Source: an uncultured Myxococcales bacterium
GTDB lineage: Bacteria > Myxococcota_A > UBA9042
NCBI GenBank assembly: GCA_903896545.1
Contig: CAITYF010000040.1
Location: forward strand, 62,001 to 126,000
Length of the DNA: 64,000 nucleotides
Reading direction: 5' to 3'
The notes beneath the pieces are model-generated. The model was not told the DNA's origin. It did not search any database and saw only the letters and a list, made by a program, of their open reading frames with translations. The position numbers and the translations under genes are program-made. The first letter of the stretch is position 1. The number at the start of each line of letters is the position of its first letter. Below are positions 42,650 to 53,500 of the stretch, in pieces.

Positions 42650-45600
42650 TTGACCCAGATGTTGACGTCGTCGATGCCAAGAGACGCCGAGGCCGCGTCT
42701 TTGCTGAGCGTCGAGGAGAACTGGACCGTCGCGCCGGTTGCGCTGTGGTCGACGATCGCCTTGGGGTAGCGTTTCAGATCGGCCAAGCTGGCGTTGCCGC
42801 ACGAGTCAGGCTGCGTGGAGGACGCGGACGGGTTCGTGACGGTGTCGCTCCAGGCCAACACGCCGTCGATGGCGAGCAGCGCTGCGTCGTTGGACCACGC
42901 GTCGATGCACTGCACGGTGCCTTGCACGCGCATTTGCGTGTGGGCGGGCAGGTTCGTCAGCGTGGTCGCCATCGCGTAGCCCTTGCCGGCGATACCGACG
43001 CCGCCGAGCAAGCCACTTGTGCCGCAGACCGAAAGCGTCTTGGGCGTCCATGCGCCTGATGTCGCGTTGAAGTCATTTTGCCCGACCCGCGTCCAGCCGC
43101 CGTTGTCGCACCACATCTGTGAGGCTGCGGTCGTGCCGAATTTCAGCCAATAGAAGCCGTCCGCCAGTGCGCCGTTCAGGTCCAGAATCGCCTTGCAGTT
43201 GGCGGCGGGCTGCGCTTGCGAGCCGAGAACGTTGCAGACTTGCACGCCATCGCCCGCGTAGGGCGCGTTGCACGAGCACGTGTAGCTGCCCGGCGTGTTT
43301 GTGCATTCCGCATACGCGTTGCAAGGTGCGCCCGCGCCGCGGATGCTCAGGTTGCTGACTTCGACGCCGTGCGTCGTGTTCTTGCCGCCGTCGACCGTGT
43401 CGAACGCCATGCGCAGCCGCACGGACTTGCCGCCGTAGCCGTTCAAATACGCAGTGTAATGTTTGGACACGCCCATGGGTGCGGTCTGATAGGACTTGTC
43501 CCACACCGTGACGACCTGCTCCTTGGAACCGCTGCCCAGGACGAGTTGCACCTGGAATTTGTCGTAGTAGGTGCCCGCATCCGTGTTGATCAGCACGTCA
43601 AAGCCGAGGTGGTGCCACGGGTGCGACGACAACGTGATGCTGGGTCCCGTCGCGTTGCCTTTGTTGGCCCACGTGTCACCGCCCGCTGAAGTGTCATAGT
43701 TTGTGCCGCTCGCGTTGCCGTAATAGAGCGCGCCGTTCCAGAGTTGCCAGGAGACCGGCTGCGGTACGCCGGTGGATTGCGGGTTGCTGGCGGCGTAGAG
43801 GTTGGGCGGGTCAACCGTCCAGCCGGCGATGCCCGCGGTGGTGAAGTCCCACGACCAGTCGACCGCTGGGCACTCGTCGATGTCCGTGCACGTCTTGCCG
43901 TCGCCCGTGTATCCAGCGTTACAGGCGCACGTGAAACTGCCTGGCGTGTTCGTGCAGACCGCGTTGGCGCCGCAATCGGCCGTGCCTGCCGCGCACTCGT
44001 CGATTTCTGTGCACACGACGCCGTCCGGTGCCGCTGGATTGCCGTCCGCGTAGCCAGCGGGGCAACCGCATGAGAATCCACCCTCCGTGTTGACGCAGGT
44101 CGCCACCGCCGCGCACCCAGCCGCGCCGGTCGCGCACTCGTTGACGTCAGCGCACGTCGTGCCGTCGCCCGCATAGCCGCTGTTGCACGTGCACGAGAAG
44201 CTGCCGGCCAGATTGGCGCACGTCGCGTTGCTGCTGCAGTTCGCCGTGCCACTCGTGCACTCGTTTTCATCCACGCACCCGCTGCTCGTCGCGAAGTAGC
44301 CGGGCTTGCACGTGCACGTGAAACTGCCCTGCGTGTTCTTGCACGTCGCGTCCGCGGCACACGCGCTGGTGCTCGCCGCACACTCGTTGATGTCGACGCA
44401 CGTCAAGCCGTCGCCGCTGAAGCCCGGATTGCAGGCGCACGTGTAGCTGCCCGGCGTGTTGGTGCACGTTGCATTTCCGGCGCACGTCACGAGGCCAAGC
44501 GCGCACTCGTCGATCTCCGTGCAGCCGATGTTGCCAAAGCCCTCGTAGCCAGTGTCGCACGTACAGACGGGGTTGGGCCCGACCATCGCGCACGAGGCGC
44601 TCGCCGCACACGTCGTCACCAAGCACAGGTCGTTTTGGCTGCAGTACTTGCCCGTGCCAAAGTAGGAGGGCTTGCACGTGCACGTGTAGCTGCCGTCGGT
44701 GTCGGCGCAGTCGGCGTTGATGTCACACGGGTACATCGGCGCCGCACACTCGTTGATGTTGACGCAGGCCCCCGTGCCGTCCAACTCGTAGCCCGGCAAG
44801 CAGACACATTGGGCGCCAGGGACGGTGTTCTTGCACGCCGTGTGCGGGCCGCAGATTTGCGTGCCTGCCGCGCATTCGTCGACGTCGGTGCAGTCCTTGC
44901 CGTCGCCCGTAAAACCGTCCTTGCACGTGCAGGTATAGCTGCCCTGCGTGTCGGTGCACGTGGCGTCGGGCGAGCAGATCGCGTCGCCGTTCTGGCACTC
45001 GTTCTTCTGCACGCAGAGCTTGCCGTCGCCGTTGTAGCCCGTCTTGCACGAACAGAAGAATCCGCCAGGCAGGTTCTTGCAGTTCGCGTCGGCAGAGCAC
45101 CCGGTCGTGCCGTCAAAACACTCGTCGACGTCTGCACAGAAGATGCCGTCGCCCAAGAAACCCTTCTTGCAGGTACAGGTGAAGCTGCCGGTGCCGTTGA
45201 CGCACTTGGCGTTGCTGTCGCACACGCTCGCCGGGAGCTGGCACTCGTCGATGTCCTTACACGTCTTGCCGTCACCTGAAAATCCAGGGTTGCAGGCACA
45301 CGTGAAGCTGCCGTCCTCGTTGCTGCACGTGCCGTCGGCGCCACACGGGCTGGGCGTGGCGGCGCACTCGTTCACGTCCGTGCAGGACACGCCGTTGCCG
45401 GTGTAGCCGTCTTTGCAGGTGCACTGAAAGCCGCCGACGGTGTTCGTGCAGTTGGAATGGGGGCTGCAGTAGCCCGAGGCGCACTCGTCGATGTCCAGGC
45501 AGAAATGGCCGTCGCCGGTGAACCCATTGTTGCACGTGCACGTCGGCTCCAAGGTCGTCGAGTTCACACACGTCGCCTTTTTGTCGCACGGGTTCAACTT

Positions 45601-46635
45601 GGACTTGCACACGTCAAACGCCTGAACCGTGAGCGTCGGGCTGGTTGCCAAGGGCGCGGCCAACAGGTCGTCCGAGGCGACGGCTGTGCAGTAGATCTGT
45701 GCGCCCGCCAACAGCGACGTGCTTTTGCTGTCCGACGCCAGCTTGTCCACATTGATCGTCTGCGTGGTCGCGCCGGGATTGACGTAGTCGCCTACCCGCC
45801 AGCCCCAGACGAGCGTGACCTTGTCGCCGTCCGCATCCGTTGGCGGCGTGGCCAACTCGCACGTGACGTCGCTCAGCAAATCCGCAGTATCGGGCGTGAT
45901 CTTCAGCATCGGCGCGCTGGGTGCGGCATCGCCAATCAGCACCTGCGCGGTCGCACCCGGACTGTCTGCCGTGCCGTCGTTGGCGATTGCCGTCACGACC
46001 CACGTCTCGCCGCGCTTGTGCGTTCCCGCCGCGAGTTCGCCGTTCGCGCCTCCCGGATGCACGGTCGTGTCGCCGGTCTTGTGCCACTCGTAGCGCACAT
46101 GCACTTTGTCCGGCGACCGATCGATGTCCGCCGCTGGCTTCAGGAGCACCGGCACCAGCTTGTCCAACGTCGTCGGTTGCGCCGGCTTGATCTGCACGGT
46201 CGGCGAAGTCGGCGGCGTGTTGATGTACAGCCCCAGGTCACGCCCGGCATGCCCGCCGCTGCCGTCGGTCACTTCGATGTGAATGGCTTGCGGTCCCGCC
46301 GCCAGATCGGCTTTGTCAAAACTTGAACGTCCCGTCGGGTCCAGCGGCCCCGACCACAGCACGTTCTTGTCGGCAGTGGTCCACGTGGCCGTCAGATCCG
46401 CGAATGCGACCGTGCCGCCCGTCACCGCGGCGGAGAAATGGACGAGCTCGCCGACATTCAGCGACGCGCCATTTTGCGGCGACTCGATCGTCACGGCCAA
46501 CGGCAGCGCCACGGCGTCGCTCGTGTCAGCAAGCGCGTCAGCGCTGCCCGAATCCAGCGCCACAATCTGAATTTCCCCGCAACCGGCGACAACCAAACAG
46601 AGAAGTGGCAAGAAGGTTCGGAACGTATGCGACAT
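42646..46635 (-). CDS. EGF-repeat surface lipoprotein with fibrinogen-like C-terminal module
   Basis: ATG 46635 gives 1329 aa. Lipobox VVAGC is followed by an acidic tether, then three Ig/cadherin-like beta domains (about 45-345), then 14 consecutive EGF-like modules, most opening with the calcium-binding signature D-I/V-D/N-E-C ([16 protein letters not shown]). A fifteenth EGF module starts [14 protein letters not shown] but is interrupted by a ~150-residue beta-sandwich (W/Y/G-rich) before its remaining Cys ([15 protein letters not shown]). The C-terminal domain begins [21 protein letters not shown] and has [16 protein letters not shown], closely resembling the start of fibrinogen C-terminal domains (shown split here as [10 protein letters not shown] and [12 protein letters not shown]). 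A calcium-stiffened adhesive rod is the likely role. Its stop overlaps the POT transporter start. Confidence 0.9.
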   Translation of the reverse strand: MSHTFRTFLPLLCLVVAGCGEIQIVALDSGSADALADTSDAVALPLAVTIESPQNGASLNVGELVHFSAAVTGGTVAFADLTATWTTADKNVLWSGPLDPTGRSSFDKADLAAGPQAIHIEVTDGSGGHAGRDLGLYINTPPTSPTVQIKPAQPTTLDKLVPVLLKPAADIDRSPDKVHVRYEWHKTGDTTVHPGGANGELAAGTHKRGETWVVTAIANDGTADSPGATAQVLIGDAAPSAPMLKITPDTADLLSDVTCELATPPTDADGDKVTLVWGWRVGDYVNPGATTQTINVDKLASDSKSTSLLAGAQIYCTAVASDDLLAAPLATSPTLTVQAFDVCKSKLNPCDKKATCVNSTTLEPTCTCNNGFTGDGHFCLDIDECASGYCSPHSNCTNTVGGFQCTCKDGYTGNGVSCTDVNECAATPSPCGADGTCSNEDGSFTCACNPGFSGDGKTCKDIDECQLPASVCDSNAKCVNGTGSFTCTCKKGFLGDGIFCADVDECFDGTTGCSADANCKNLPGGFFCSCKTGYNGDGKLCVQKNECQNGDAICSPDATCTDTQGSYTCTCKDGFTGDGKDCTDVDECAAGTQICGPHTACKNTVPGAQCVCLPGYELDGTGACVNINECAAPMYPCDINADCADTDGSYTCTCKPSYFGTGKYCSQNDLCLVTTCAASASCAMVGPNPVCTCDTGYEGFGNIGCTEIDECALGLVTCAGNATCTNTPGSYTCACNPGFSGDGLTCVDINECAASTSACAADATCKNTQGSFTCTCKPGYFATSSGCVDENECTSGTANCSSNATCANLAGSFSCTCNSGYAGDGTTCADVNECATGAAGCAAVATCVNTEGGFSCGCPAGYADGNPAAPDGVVCTEIDECAAGTADCGANAVCTNTPGSFTCACNAGYTGDGKTCTDIDECPAVDWSWDFTTAGIAGWTVDPPNLYAASNPQSTGVPQPVSWQLWNGALYYGNASGTNYDTSAGGDTWANKGNATGPSITLSSHPWHHLGFDVLINTDAGTYYDKFQVQLVLGSGSKEQVVTVWDKSYQTAPMGVSKHYTAYLNGYGGKSVRLRMAFDTVDGGKNTTHGVEVSNLSIRGAGAPCNAYAECTNTPGSYTCSCNAPYAGDGVQVCNVLGSQAQPAANCKAILDLNGALADGFYWLKFGTTAASQMWCDNGGWTRVGQNDFNATSGAWTPKTLSVCGTSGLLGGVGIAGKGYAMATTLTNLPAHTQMRVQGTVQCIDAWSNDAALLAIDGVLAWSDTVTNPSASSTQPDSCGNASLADLKRYPKAIVDHSATGATVQFSSTLSKDAASASLGIDDVNIWVK

Positions 46636-46780
46636 CGGGGCGCGCCTCACCGCACGTCAAAACTCCGCAGTTTGCAGTCTTCTCGCCACGCGCACAAGCC
46701 GCGGGTGACGCTTGCGCCCGCGCGGGCTTACGGCCAAGATCGCGTCTGCGTTACGCGTGGCGTGCGCGGGAGATTTCAGC

Positions 46781-47515
46781 ATGCGGCAAATTCTCGTGGT
46801 CATGGCGCTTTGGCTCGCCGCGTGCGGCAGCAAGACGACGACGCCCGACACGACGGCGGTCGAGGATACCGTCACCGGCACCGACGCAGTCGTCACGCCA
46901 CTCGATGTGGCCAGCGGCGGCGACATTGGGGCCGGCTTGGTGTGTGGCGAAAAGTGGGCGCAGGGCTACTGCATCAAGTTCACGTTTCACGGTCAGAAGT
47001 TTGACGGCCGCACCTTCACGCTTCAGCGTGACTTGACCGGCACATCGAGCACCGTCGTCTTTGGCAACACGCACATGCAGCCGCCCGCGGCGTCGCTGGC
47101 GATTCACGATACGTGGCAGTTGGGCACGTACAAGGACCCGCTGGACATGAACATCGTTTTTGGAAATCTCGTTGAAACGGCGGGTTTTCCAGCATTTGCG
47201 CCCAAAGCCGACGACTACCCATTCTCCTGTAACGCGCCCTACATCGACATCACGTACGGCAACGTGCGCTACAAGTCGACGTGTCCCAGCTTGACGGGCG
47301 ACATCAACGTCAAGACATGGACGTCGACGCCGGGAGAACAGTTTACAGGCCGTTTTTCTGGTCACTTGCAGCAGTACCTGACCGATCCGGGCGGCTCGCC
47401 GGATTGCGATGCAACCACCGTCGGCAGCAAGTGCAAATCGGCGCTGAACACCGTCGATGTCGAAGGGACTTTTGGACTCACGTTGCCCGCCCTCAACGCC
47501 GCCACGGCGCCGTGA
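46781..47515 (+). CDS. Lipoprotein of unknown function
   Basis: The 244-aa product from ATG 46781 has a signal peptide with lipobox ALWLAAC (Cys at about 15), a Thr/Asp/Val-rich tether, and a globular domain of mostly beta strands with six Cys (CGEKWAQGYC, FSCNAPY, STCPSL, DCDATTVGSKC). No family recognised. Its TGA overlaps the ATG of the alpha/beta hydrolase gene (TGATG), so it opens a three-gene coupled operon. It is divergent from the EGF-repeat protein gene. Confidence 0.8.
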   Translation: MRQILVVMALWLAACGSKTTTPDTTAVEDTVTGTDAVVTPLDVASGGDIGAGLVCGEKWAQGYCIKFTFHGQKFDGRTFTLQRDLTGTSSTVVFGNTHMQPPAASLAIHDTWQLGTYKDPLDMNIVFGNLVETAGFPAFAPKADDYPFSCNAPYIDITYGNVRYKSTCPSLTGDINVKTWTSTPGEQFTGRFSGHLQQYLTDPGGSPDCDATTVGSKCKSALNTVDVEGTFGLTLPALNAATAP

Positions 47516-48369
47516 TGAACACCGCCCGCTCTTGGCATCCGGACGGCAAGTGGCAGACGCTGGATGCGTTTGCCGGCGCGCGGATCCACTTTGTTCGACC
47601 TCGGCCACACGCCGGGCCACCGCTGCTGTTGATTCACGGCTTTGCCCAGTCGTCCTGGGTCTGGCGGTTCGTGTTGCCACAATTCTGCCAGCAGTTCGAC
47701 GCGATCGCGGTTTGTCTGCCTGGTTTGGGCTGGTCGGACAAGCCCACGGCGGTTTCCTACCGCTTTGATGACCAACGTGCGCGGCTTCTGGAGCTGTTGG
47801 ACCGGCTGAAGGTCGCGCGGACGCACGTCTGTGGCAATTCCATGGGCGGCGCGCTCGCGATGGCCTTGGCGGCGCTGAACCCCGATCGTGTGGACCGCCT
47901 CGTGCTGGTCGGACCCGCGGCGCACGGCTTGTTCCCGGCTGCGTGGATCGCCGCCTTGCAGCGTGAAGGGATGGCGCCGCTGTGGTCGTTGCCCGGGTTT
48001 GACCTGCTGCTGAAGTTGGGGTTGACGCACGGCGCGTACAAGCACCTGCCGATTGACGACCACTACATGGCGCACTTCCTCGCGCCGTTACGCGACCACG
48101 GCGCCGTGCGCGCGACCTTGCGGATCGCGCGGTATTTTCGCGCCGACCTTCAGGCTCTTGACCCGTTCCTCCCGCGAATCCGCGCGCCGACGCTGCTCAT
48201 CTCGGGTCGCCACGATCGCCTGGTGCCGCGTCATATCGTCCGTCGGGTCGCCGCGCGCGTGCCAGAAACCCGCCAGCTCGTGTACGATGCCAGTGGCCAT
48301 TGCCCGCAGGAAGAAGAGCCAGGCCGCTTCGCCACTGACGTGCGCAACTTCCTCCTGGAGACCGCGTGA
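47515..48369 (+). CDS. Alpha/beta hydrolase
   Basis: A 284-aa enzyme from ATG 47515. It has the oxyanion motif LIHGFAQSSWVW, nucleophile Ser109 in GNSMGG, the acid in SGRHDRLVP, and the base in ASGHCPQEEEP near the C-terminus, so the catalytic triad is complete. It lacks a signal peptide and most resembles small esterase or MhpC-like hydrolases. The substrate cannot be predicted. The start is coupled to the preceding lipoprotein gene and the stop overlaps the following SDR gene (GTGA). Confidence 0.93.
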   Translation: MNTARSWHPDGKWQTLDAFAGARIHFVRPRPHAGPPLLLIHGFAQSSWVWRFVLPQFCQQFDAIAVCLPGLGWSDKPTAVSYRFDDQRARLLELLDRLKVARTHVCGNSMGGALAMALAALNPDRVDRLVLVGPAAHGLFPAAWIAALQREGMAPLWSLPGFDLLLKLGLTHGAYKHLPIDDHYMAHFLAPLRDHGAVRATLRIARYFRADLQALDPFLPRIRAPTLLISGRHDRLVPRHIVRRVAARVPETRQLVYDASGHCPQEEEPGRFATDVRNFLLETA

Positions 48370-49109
48370 AAAAGGCACTGATCACCGCTGGACACAAGCG
48401 CTTGGGCAAGGCGATCGCCTTGGCGTTGGTTGAAGCCGGATTTGACGTTGCCGTGCACTTTCGCCGCGACCCTGAAGCGGCTGAAGCGGTGGTGACCGCA
48501 GCGCGGTTGGCCGGACGTCGCGCAGTCGCGTTGCATGCGGAACTGACTGATTCTGAGTCGCTTCCGGCCCTCGTTGCCGGTGCCGCGGAAGGTCTGGGCG
48601 GCTTGTCGCTGCTGGTTCTCGCCGCCGCGGACTACACGCCAACGCCGATCGACGCGCTTTCAGCGGCGCAACTCGATCGCGCGTTCGCGCAGAATGCCCG
48701 CGCACCGGTCGAACTGGCCCTGGCCGCGCGCGCGCAGTTGACCGCGTCAGGCGACGGGCGCGTCGTGATTCTGGGCGATCTGGCCGCGCAAATTCCGCTT
48801 CACGGCTACCTCGCACATTCGCTCGCCAAGGCGGCATTGCACGCTGCTGTGCGCGGTCTGGCGGCCGAACTGGCACCAGAAATCCTCGTCAACGCGGTCG
48901 TGCCGGGGGCGGTCCTGCGGCCAGACGATCTGCCGGAATCGGCGTGGCAGCGCCTTCTGGACGTCGTGCCGCAAGGCGCTGTTGTCGCTGCGGATCCAGC
49001 TGCCGGGAGCCGCGCGATCGCTGAAACTGTCGTGTATTTGAGCACCTGTAGCCGCTTCCTCACCGGCACGTTTGTCACTGTCGACGGCGGAAGGACCGCG
49101 CGCTGGTAG
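48366..49109 (+). CDS. SDR-family reductase, pteridine-reductase-like, with altered active site
   Basis: The GTG at 48366 overlaps the hydrolase TGA; the product is 247 aa. ITAGHKRLGKAIA is the pteridine-reductase variant of the SDR cofactor motif (an Arg and RLG in place of GxGxxG), followed by HFRRD, which favours NADPH. NAR at 110 and the C-terminal FVTVDGG are present. In the catalytic tetrad, however, the Tyr of YxxxK is His151 (HSLAK, with Lys155 kept), and Asp138 occupies the Ser site as in pteridine reductases. Activity is therefore uncertain; a divergent FolM/PTR1-like enzyme or a non-catalytic relative are both possible. Confidence 0.87.
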   Translation: MKKALITAGHKRLGKAIALALVEAGFDVAVHFRRDPEAAEAVVTAARLAGRRAVALHAELTDSESLPALVAGAAEGLGGLSLLVLAAADYTPTPIDALSAAQLDRAFAQNARAPVELALAARAQLTASGDGRVVILGDLAAQIPLHGYLAHSLAKAALHAAVRGLAAELAPEILVNAVVPGAVLRPDDLPESAWQRLLDVVPQGAVVAADPAAGSRAIAETVVYLSTCSRFLTGTFVTVDGGRTARW

Positions 49110-49226
49110 GTCACAAGTGCGTGTTGAAGTGTTGAAGCGTTTGCACACCGCGTGCGTTCTGGCTAACGTCCGGCTCGCTTCAGGCCGGGTGGCAGCTCGG
49201 CTCTCTTACCCCAAACGAGGCGAAAA

Positions 49227-50417
49227 ATGTCGATTCGATTGAGTTTCTTGCTTGTGTGCACGCTCGGATGTCCGACGCTCGCAGTGGCGGCCGACGCGCC
49301 GGGCGCAGACGCGGACAAGCCGAAGCTGCTCATCGTCCCGACTGTCTACATCGGCGAAGTACGTGCCATTTATGAAAAGCGCATCCAGAAGTCGCTGAGC
49401 GACGCGTTGGCCTCGTCCAGTCGCGTCGACCTGCTGACAGACAAGGACCGCGCCGAGAAGCCGGCGCTCCCCAAAGACAAGGTCGCGCAGGTCAAGTCGA
49501 CGCCGCAGTCGCGCCACATCGATGAGGCGGACGCTTGGCGGCAGGAAGGCACGGATCTCGCGGCAGAAGGCAAGCACAAAGAGGCGCTGGCCAAGTTCCG
49601 AGACGCGATCGCTGCCTACGAGCGGTCGTCGTCTGAACTCGTGGACTTCTCCAAGCTCGCGGATGCCTACGCCCGTGCGGGCCTGTCGGCGCACGCCGCG
49701 GGCGGCGGAATTGCCGAGACGACGCGGCTTTTTGAGGCCGGCGTGACGATTCAGCCCACGCTGGTCATCGATCGCCGCAAGCAGGACAAGGAATTGCTCG
49801 ACGCGTTCGACGGCGCGCACGAGCGTCTGGAAAACGGCAAGCGTTTCGCGATCGCCGTGGAAGGCGCAGGGGAAGGTGCCGAAGTGTTTGTTGACGGCGT
49901 GAAGATCGGCGCGCTCCCGTCCAAGTCCGCGCCGCTGCCGTTGGGCACGCATTACGTGCAAGTGCGCGGCGTGAACTGGCAGCCGTGGGCGATCGCGGTG
50001 AAGGTGAAGAACAAGGACGCTTCGGTGACGGCTAAGATCTTGGAGATCAAGAAAGAAAAGGCCGCACGCAAGGAAGTGGAACTGGGCATCGACGCGATGG
50101 AGGACTGTGCGAAGGCAGGTGCGTTTGGCTCGGACAAGTGCCGCATTCCGGCGGGCAAACTGGGCAAGCAGACGGGCGCGACGTACATCGTGTTCAGCGC
50201 GGTGAAGCCGGATCGCTACGGTCGCCTCTCCCTGCATCCGTTTGTGATGGAAGCGACGTCTGGAGCGACAGTTCCGCTGAAGCCGATTGATCTGGCGTCG
50301 GACCTCGCTGATCTGAACGCCCGCGCCTCGGCGTTTGAGGCGGACGTTGCCGATGGGACCGAGCACTTCGCCAAGGCGCGCGCGTTGACGGGTACACCGA
50401 AAGTCTACAGCAAATAG
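49227..50417 (+). CDS. Secreted protein with TPR-like and PEGA-like regions
   Basis: ATG 49227 after GAGGCG; 396 aa with a signal peptide (cleavage near AVAA-DA). Residues about 95-200 form helical hairpins with TPR-like spacing (EGTDLAAEGKHKEALAKFRDAI shown as EGTDLAAEGKH and KEALAKFRDAI). A PEGA-like strand-rich patch follows (GAEVFVDGVKIGALPSKSAP), and a charged coil leads to a C-terminal globular part with a CAKAG/KCRIP Cys pair. A periplasmic structural or assembly role is plausible, but no specific function is visible. It stands alone 117 bp after the SDR gene. Confidence 0.75.
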   Translation: MSIRLSFLLVCTLGCPTLAVAADAPGADADKPKLLIVPTVYIGEVRAIYEKRIQKSLSDALASSSRVDLLTDKDRAEKPALPKDKVAQVKSTPQSRHIDEADAWRQEGTDLAAEGKHKEALAKFRDAIAAYERSSSELVDFSKLADAYARAGLSAHAAGGGIAETTRLFEAGVTIQPTLVIDRRKQDKELLDAFDGAHERLENGKRFAIAVEGAGEGAEVFVDGVKIGALPSKSAPLPLGTHYVQVRGVNWQPWAIAVKVKNKDASVTAKILEIKKEKAARKEVELGIDAMEDCAKAGAFGSDKCRIPAGKLGKQTGATYIVFSAVKPDRYGRLSLHPFVMEATSGATVPLKPIDLASDLADLNARASAFEADVADGTEHFAKARALTGTPKVYSK

Positions 50418-50584
50418 CGAATTTGGCACCCTCGATCCACCTGAAATCGTTCAGCAAAAACTAGGCGTTGCGTTGCGACGCCGTGGGCGCTACCCTGCAA
50501 CTGGGGCACTGCGCGCAGGTCACGTTACGGGTGCGACATGGCACTGACTGCGCAGTGGACGTTCCCCGGCTGTACACGAGGCGC

Positions 50585-53500
50585 ATGATGTCCGGACGTT
50601 TTGCCCGAATGGGGTCCTTTTCGACTGCCGGTGCGTGGTTTTTCATCGCCGCGACGCTTGTCCTCGTCGCCTGCAGCGATCCGACGCCGGACACGAACAG
50701 CGCGGGCGCTGGCACCGGCACGGGCACCAATGGCGACGGCACGATCGACCCGACGACGCTGAAGCTGGAAACCGAGATCATCGGCGAGGCCCGCGCAGGC
50801 GTGGCGTTTGACGTCAAGTGCCGCACCTTCAAGCCGGTGGTTGCCGACGACGCAAATCAGGGCTACGGCAAGGAAGTGGCGCTCCCGGCAGCAGCGACGG
50901 TCACTGTGACGAGCGGACCGGGGCAGCCGGTGTCGATTCAGGGCGTCAGCGTCACGTTTGCCAAAGTGGGCACGTATCAGGTTGCCTGCCAGATCCCGAC
51001 CTACAACTTGAAAGACGCGACGCCTGCGGACGTGGATGTGATCGCTGGTCTGGCGGTCGCGATCGACACGCTGCTGCAGCCTGCGCCTGGCAGTCCGGAG
51101 GGTACGCCGTCGCCGACGGACGTCGTGGCGAATACGCCGGTGGGCGTGACGTGCACCGCGCAGGACAAGTTTGGCAATGAAGTGTTGGAAGGCTTCTCGG
51201 TGAAGATCGCGCCTACGAGCGCGCCCCAGCCGACCGGCTTTTTGACGCAGTTGAAGAAGGCGGGCGACTACCTGATCGCCTGCATCGTCGACGGTCAGGA
51301 GGACAAGACGCCGGCGCCGCTGCACGTGCACGCGGACGTGCCGGTTCACTTGTTTGCGCTGCTGGATCCGCCGGAACTGGAAGCGGGCGGTGCGAGCTCC
51401 GTGACCTGCGTCGCCAATGACGCGTATGGCAACCCGATCGCCGACTTCCCGTTCGCGATCGACTTCTCCGGCGACACCGACATCAAGCTCGCGGGTCTCT
51501 ACGTCACCTCGACCAAGGCGGGCCCGCACAAAGTCGCGTGCGTGCCGGAGACGGGCGATTGGAACGCGTACCAGTTGCACCCCGCGTCGCTGCTCGTTGA
51601 TCCGGGACCGCCCGCGGTGCTGCAGGTGCAGACCGTGCCAGCCAAGCAGGTCTACGCGGATGCGGAGAAGGTGCAGTTCCTCAGCGTGGTGAAGGACGCG
51701 TACGACAACGTGATCCCGACCGCGACAGTGACGCTCTCGGTGACAGACCCGGCGACCGGCTGGAAAGTGAAGGATCCCAAGACGGTGCAGTTCCTTGTCG
51801 ATGGCAAGTACAACGTGCACTTGCAGGTGGATCAGGACGTGGACATCGCCAAGGACCTGCCGATCATCGTCGATGGCACGCCGCCGTCGCTCACGATCGA
51901 CTACCCGAACTGGGGCGACACGATTACCGGTAAGCCGTCTGTGCAGGTCATGGGTACGGCGGCGGATGGCACGTCGGGGCTCGCGAATCTGGTGCTGACG
52001 CCCAACTGGGATGACAACGCCAAGAAGAAGCCCGTGCTGGGCTCGACCGACCCGGACACCGGCTTGACCAACTGGGCGTCGCAGGTGCCAGCACGTCACG
52101 GTCTGAACACGGCCAAGGTGGAAGTGACCGATCTGGGTGGGCAAACGTCCAAGGCCACGCGCGGTTACTACTATTCCGGGCAGTACTACCCGACCGACGG
52201 CGCGCACCCCAAGGACGCGCCGGTCAAGGACGGCATCCAGATCTTCCTCGGCAAGGACTTCATCGACGACGGCGTCCACGACTACAACAATCCGAACGAT
52301 CTCGCGACCATCATTGAAATGGTGCTGGCGAACATGGATCTGAACGCGCTGCTGCCGCCGAACCTGAATCAGGGCGCGATCGAAGTGAAGATCAGCAATC
52401 TCTCGATCAAGAAGCCCAAGGTTTCACTGGGAACCGTCGATGGCGGCATGAAAATGCACATCTTCATCAACGACTTCTACGCGGACATCGCGGTCAAAGC
52501 CAAGCAGTCGATTGGTCCCATCAGCGTGACCGTCAAAGTCTCGGGTAACATCACGATTGGCCAGATCGAAGTGGCGACGGAGCTCGGCGTTGCGGTGACG
52601 CCCGCGGGCGGTCCGACCGTCAAAGTGGTGTCGACCAAGGTGGACTTGAAGCAGTTCAACCTGCACCTCAACGGTCTGCTGGGGCTCTTTGACTTCATCA
52701 CCAATGCGATCATCGGCGCGTACATCGGCACGCTGGAGAGCACGATCACGCAGCTGCTGAATGATCAGATTCCCCCGCTTTTGTTGGGGATTCTGAACGC
52801 GTTTGCGATCAACCAGGCGGTGCCATTGCCCGCGCTGCTGCCTGGTTCGCCGGCAACGACGATTACGCTCGCCAGTTGGCTCACCACGATGACCTTCTCT
52901 GGCATGGGTGTTTTGGTCAAGCTCGACGCGGAGTTGTCAGCGCCCAAGGGGATGGCGCACGTGAATCTGGGCTCGATCGGGCGTCAAGCGGGTTGTCCGG
53001 GGCAGATGAAGGACAGCTTCCTCATCGATCAGACCCAGCGCATGCAGTTGGCGATCCACGACGACCTGATCAACCAGGCGCTGCAAGCGGTGTGGTACGG
53101 CGGCGCGCTCAAGATCGACGGCATCACGGCGGCCGCACTGGGGCTGACGGGCGCGAATGCGCCGCAGATGGGCGGTTTCTCGCTGGACGGTGCGACGTTT
53201 GACGTGGACCTGTTCCTCGCGCCGATTCTCGAATCGTGCGCGCAGCCGACGCCGATGGACCTCCGCATCCAGGCGGGCGACGTCTACTTGAAGGCCAACC
53301 TGAAGCTGGGCGATTCGCCGCTGTCGATCGGCATCTTCCTGAACGCGGATCTGCCCGCGGCGCTCAAGATGGCCAAGAACCCGACGACGGGCGCGCAGGA
53401 ACTGTCGGTGAAGATCGACGCGAGCAAGCTCAACCTGATGATGGAAATTATCGACATCACGGCGGATTTTGCCGACGCGAAGGGTGCGTTTGAAGACATC

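Noticed and set aside
41294-42769. 491-codon plus-strand open frame
   Set aside because: Antisense to the POT transporter; composition is charged low-complexity with no motif.
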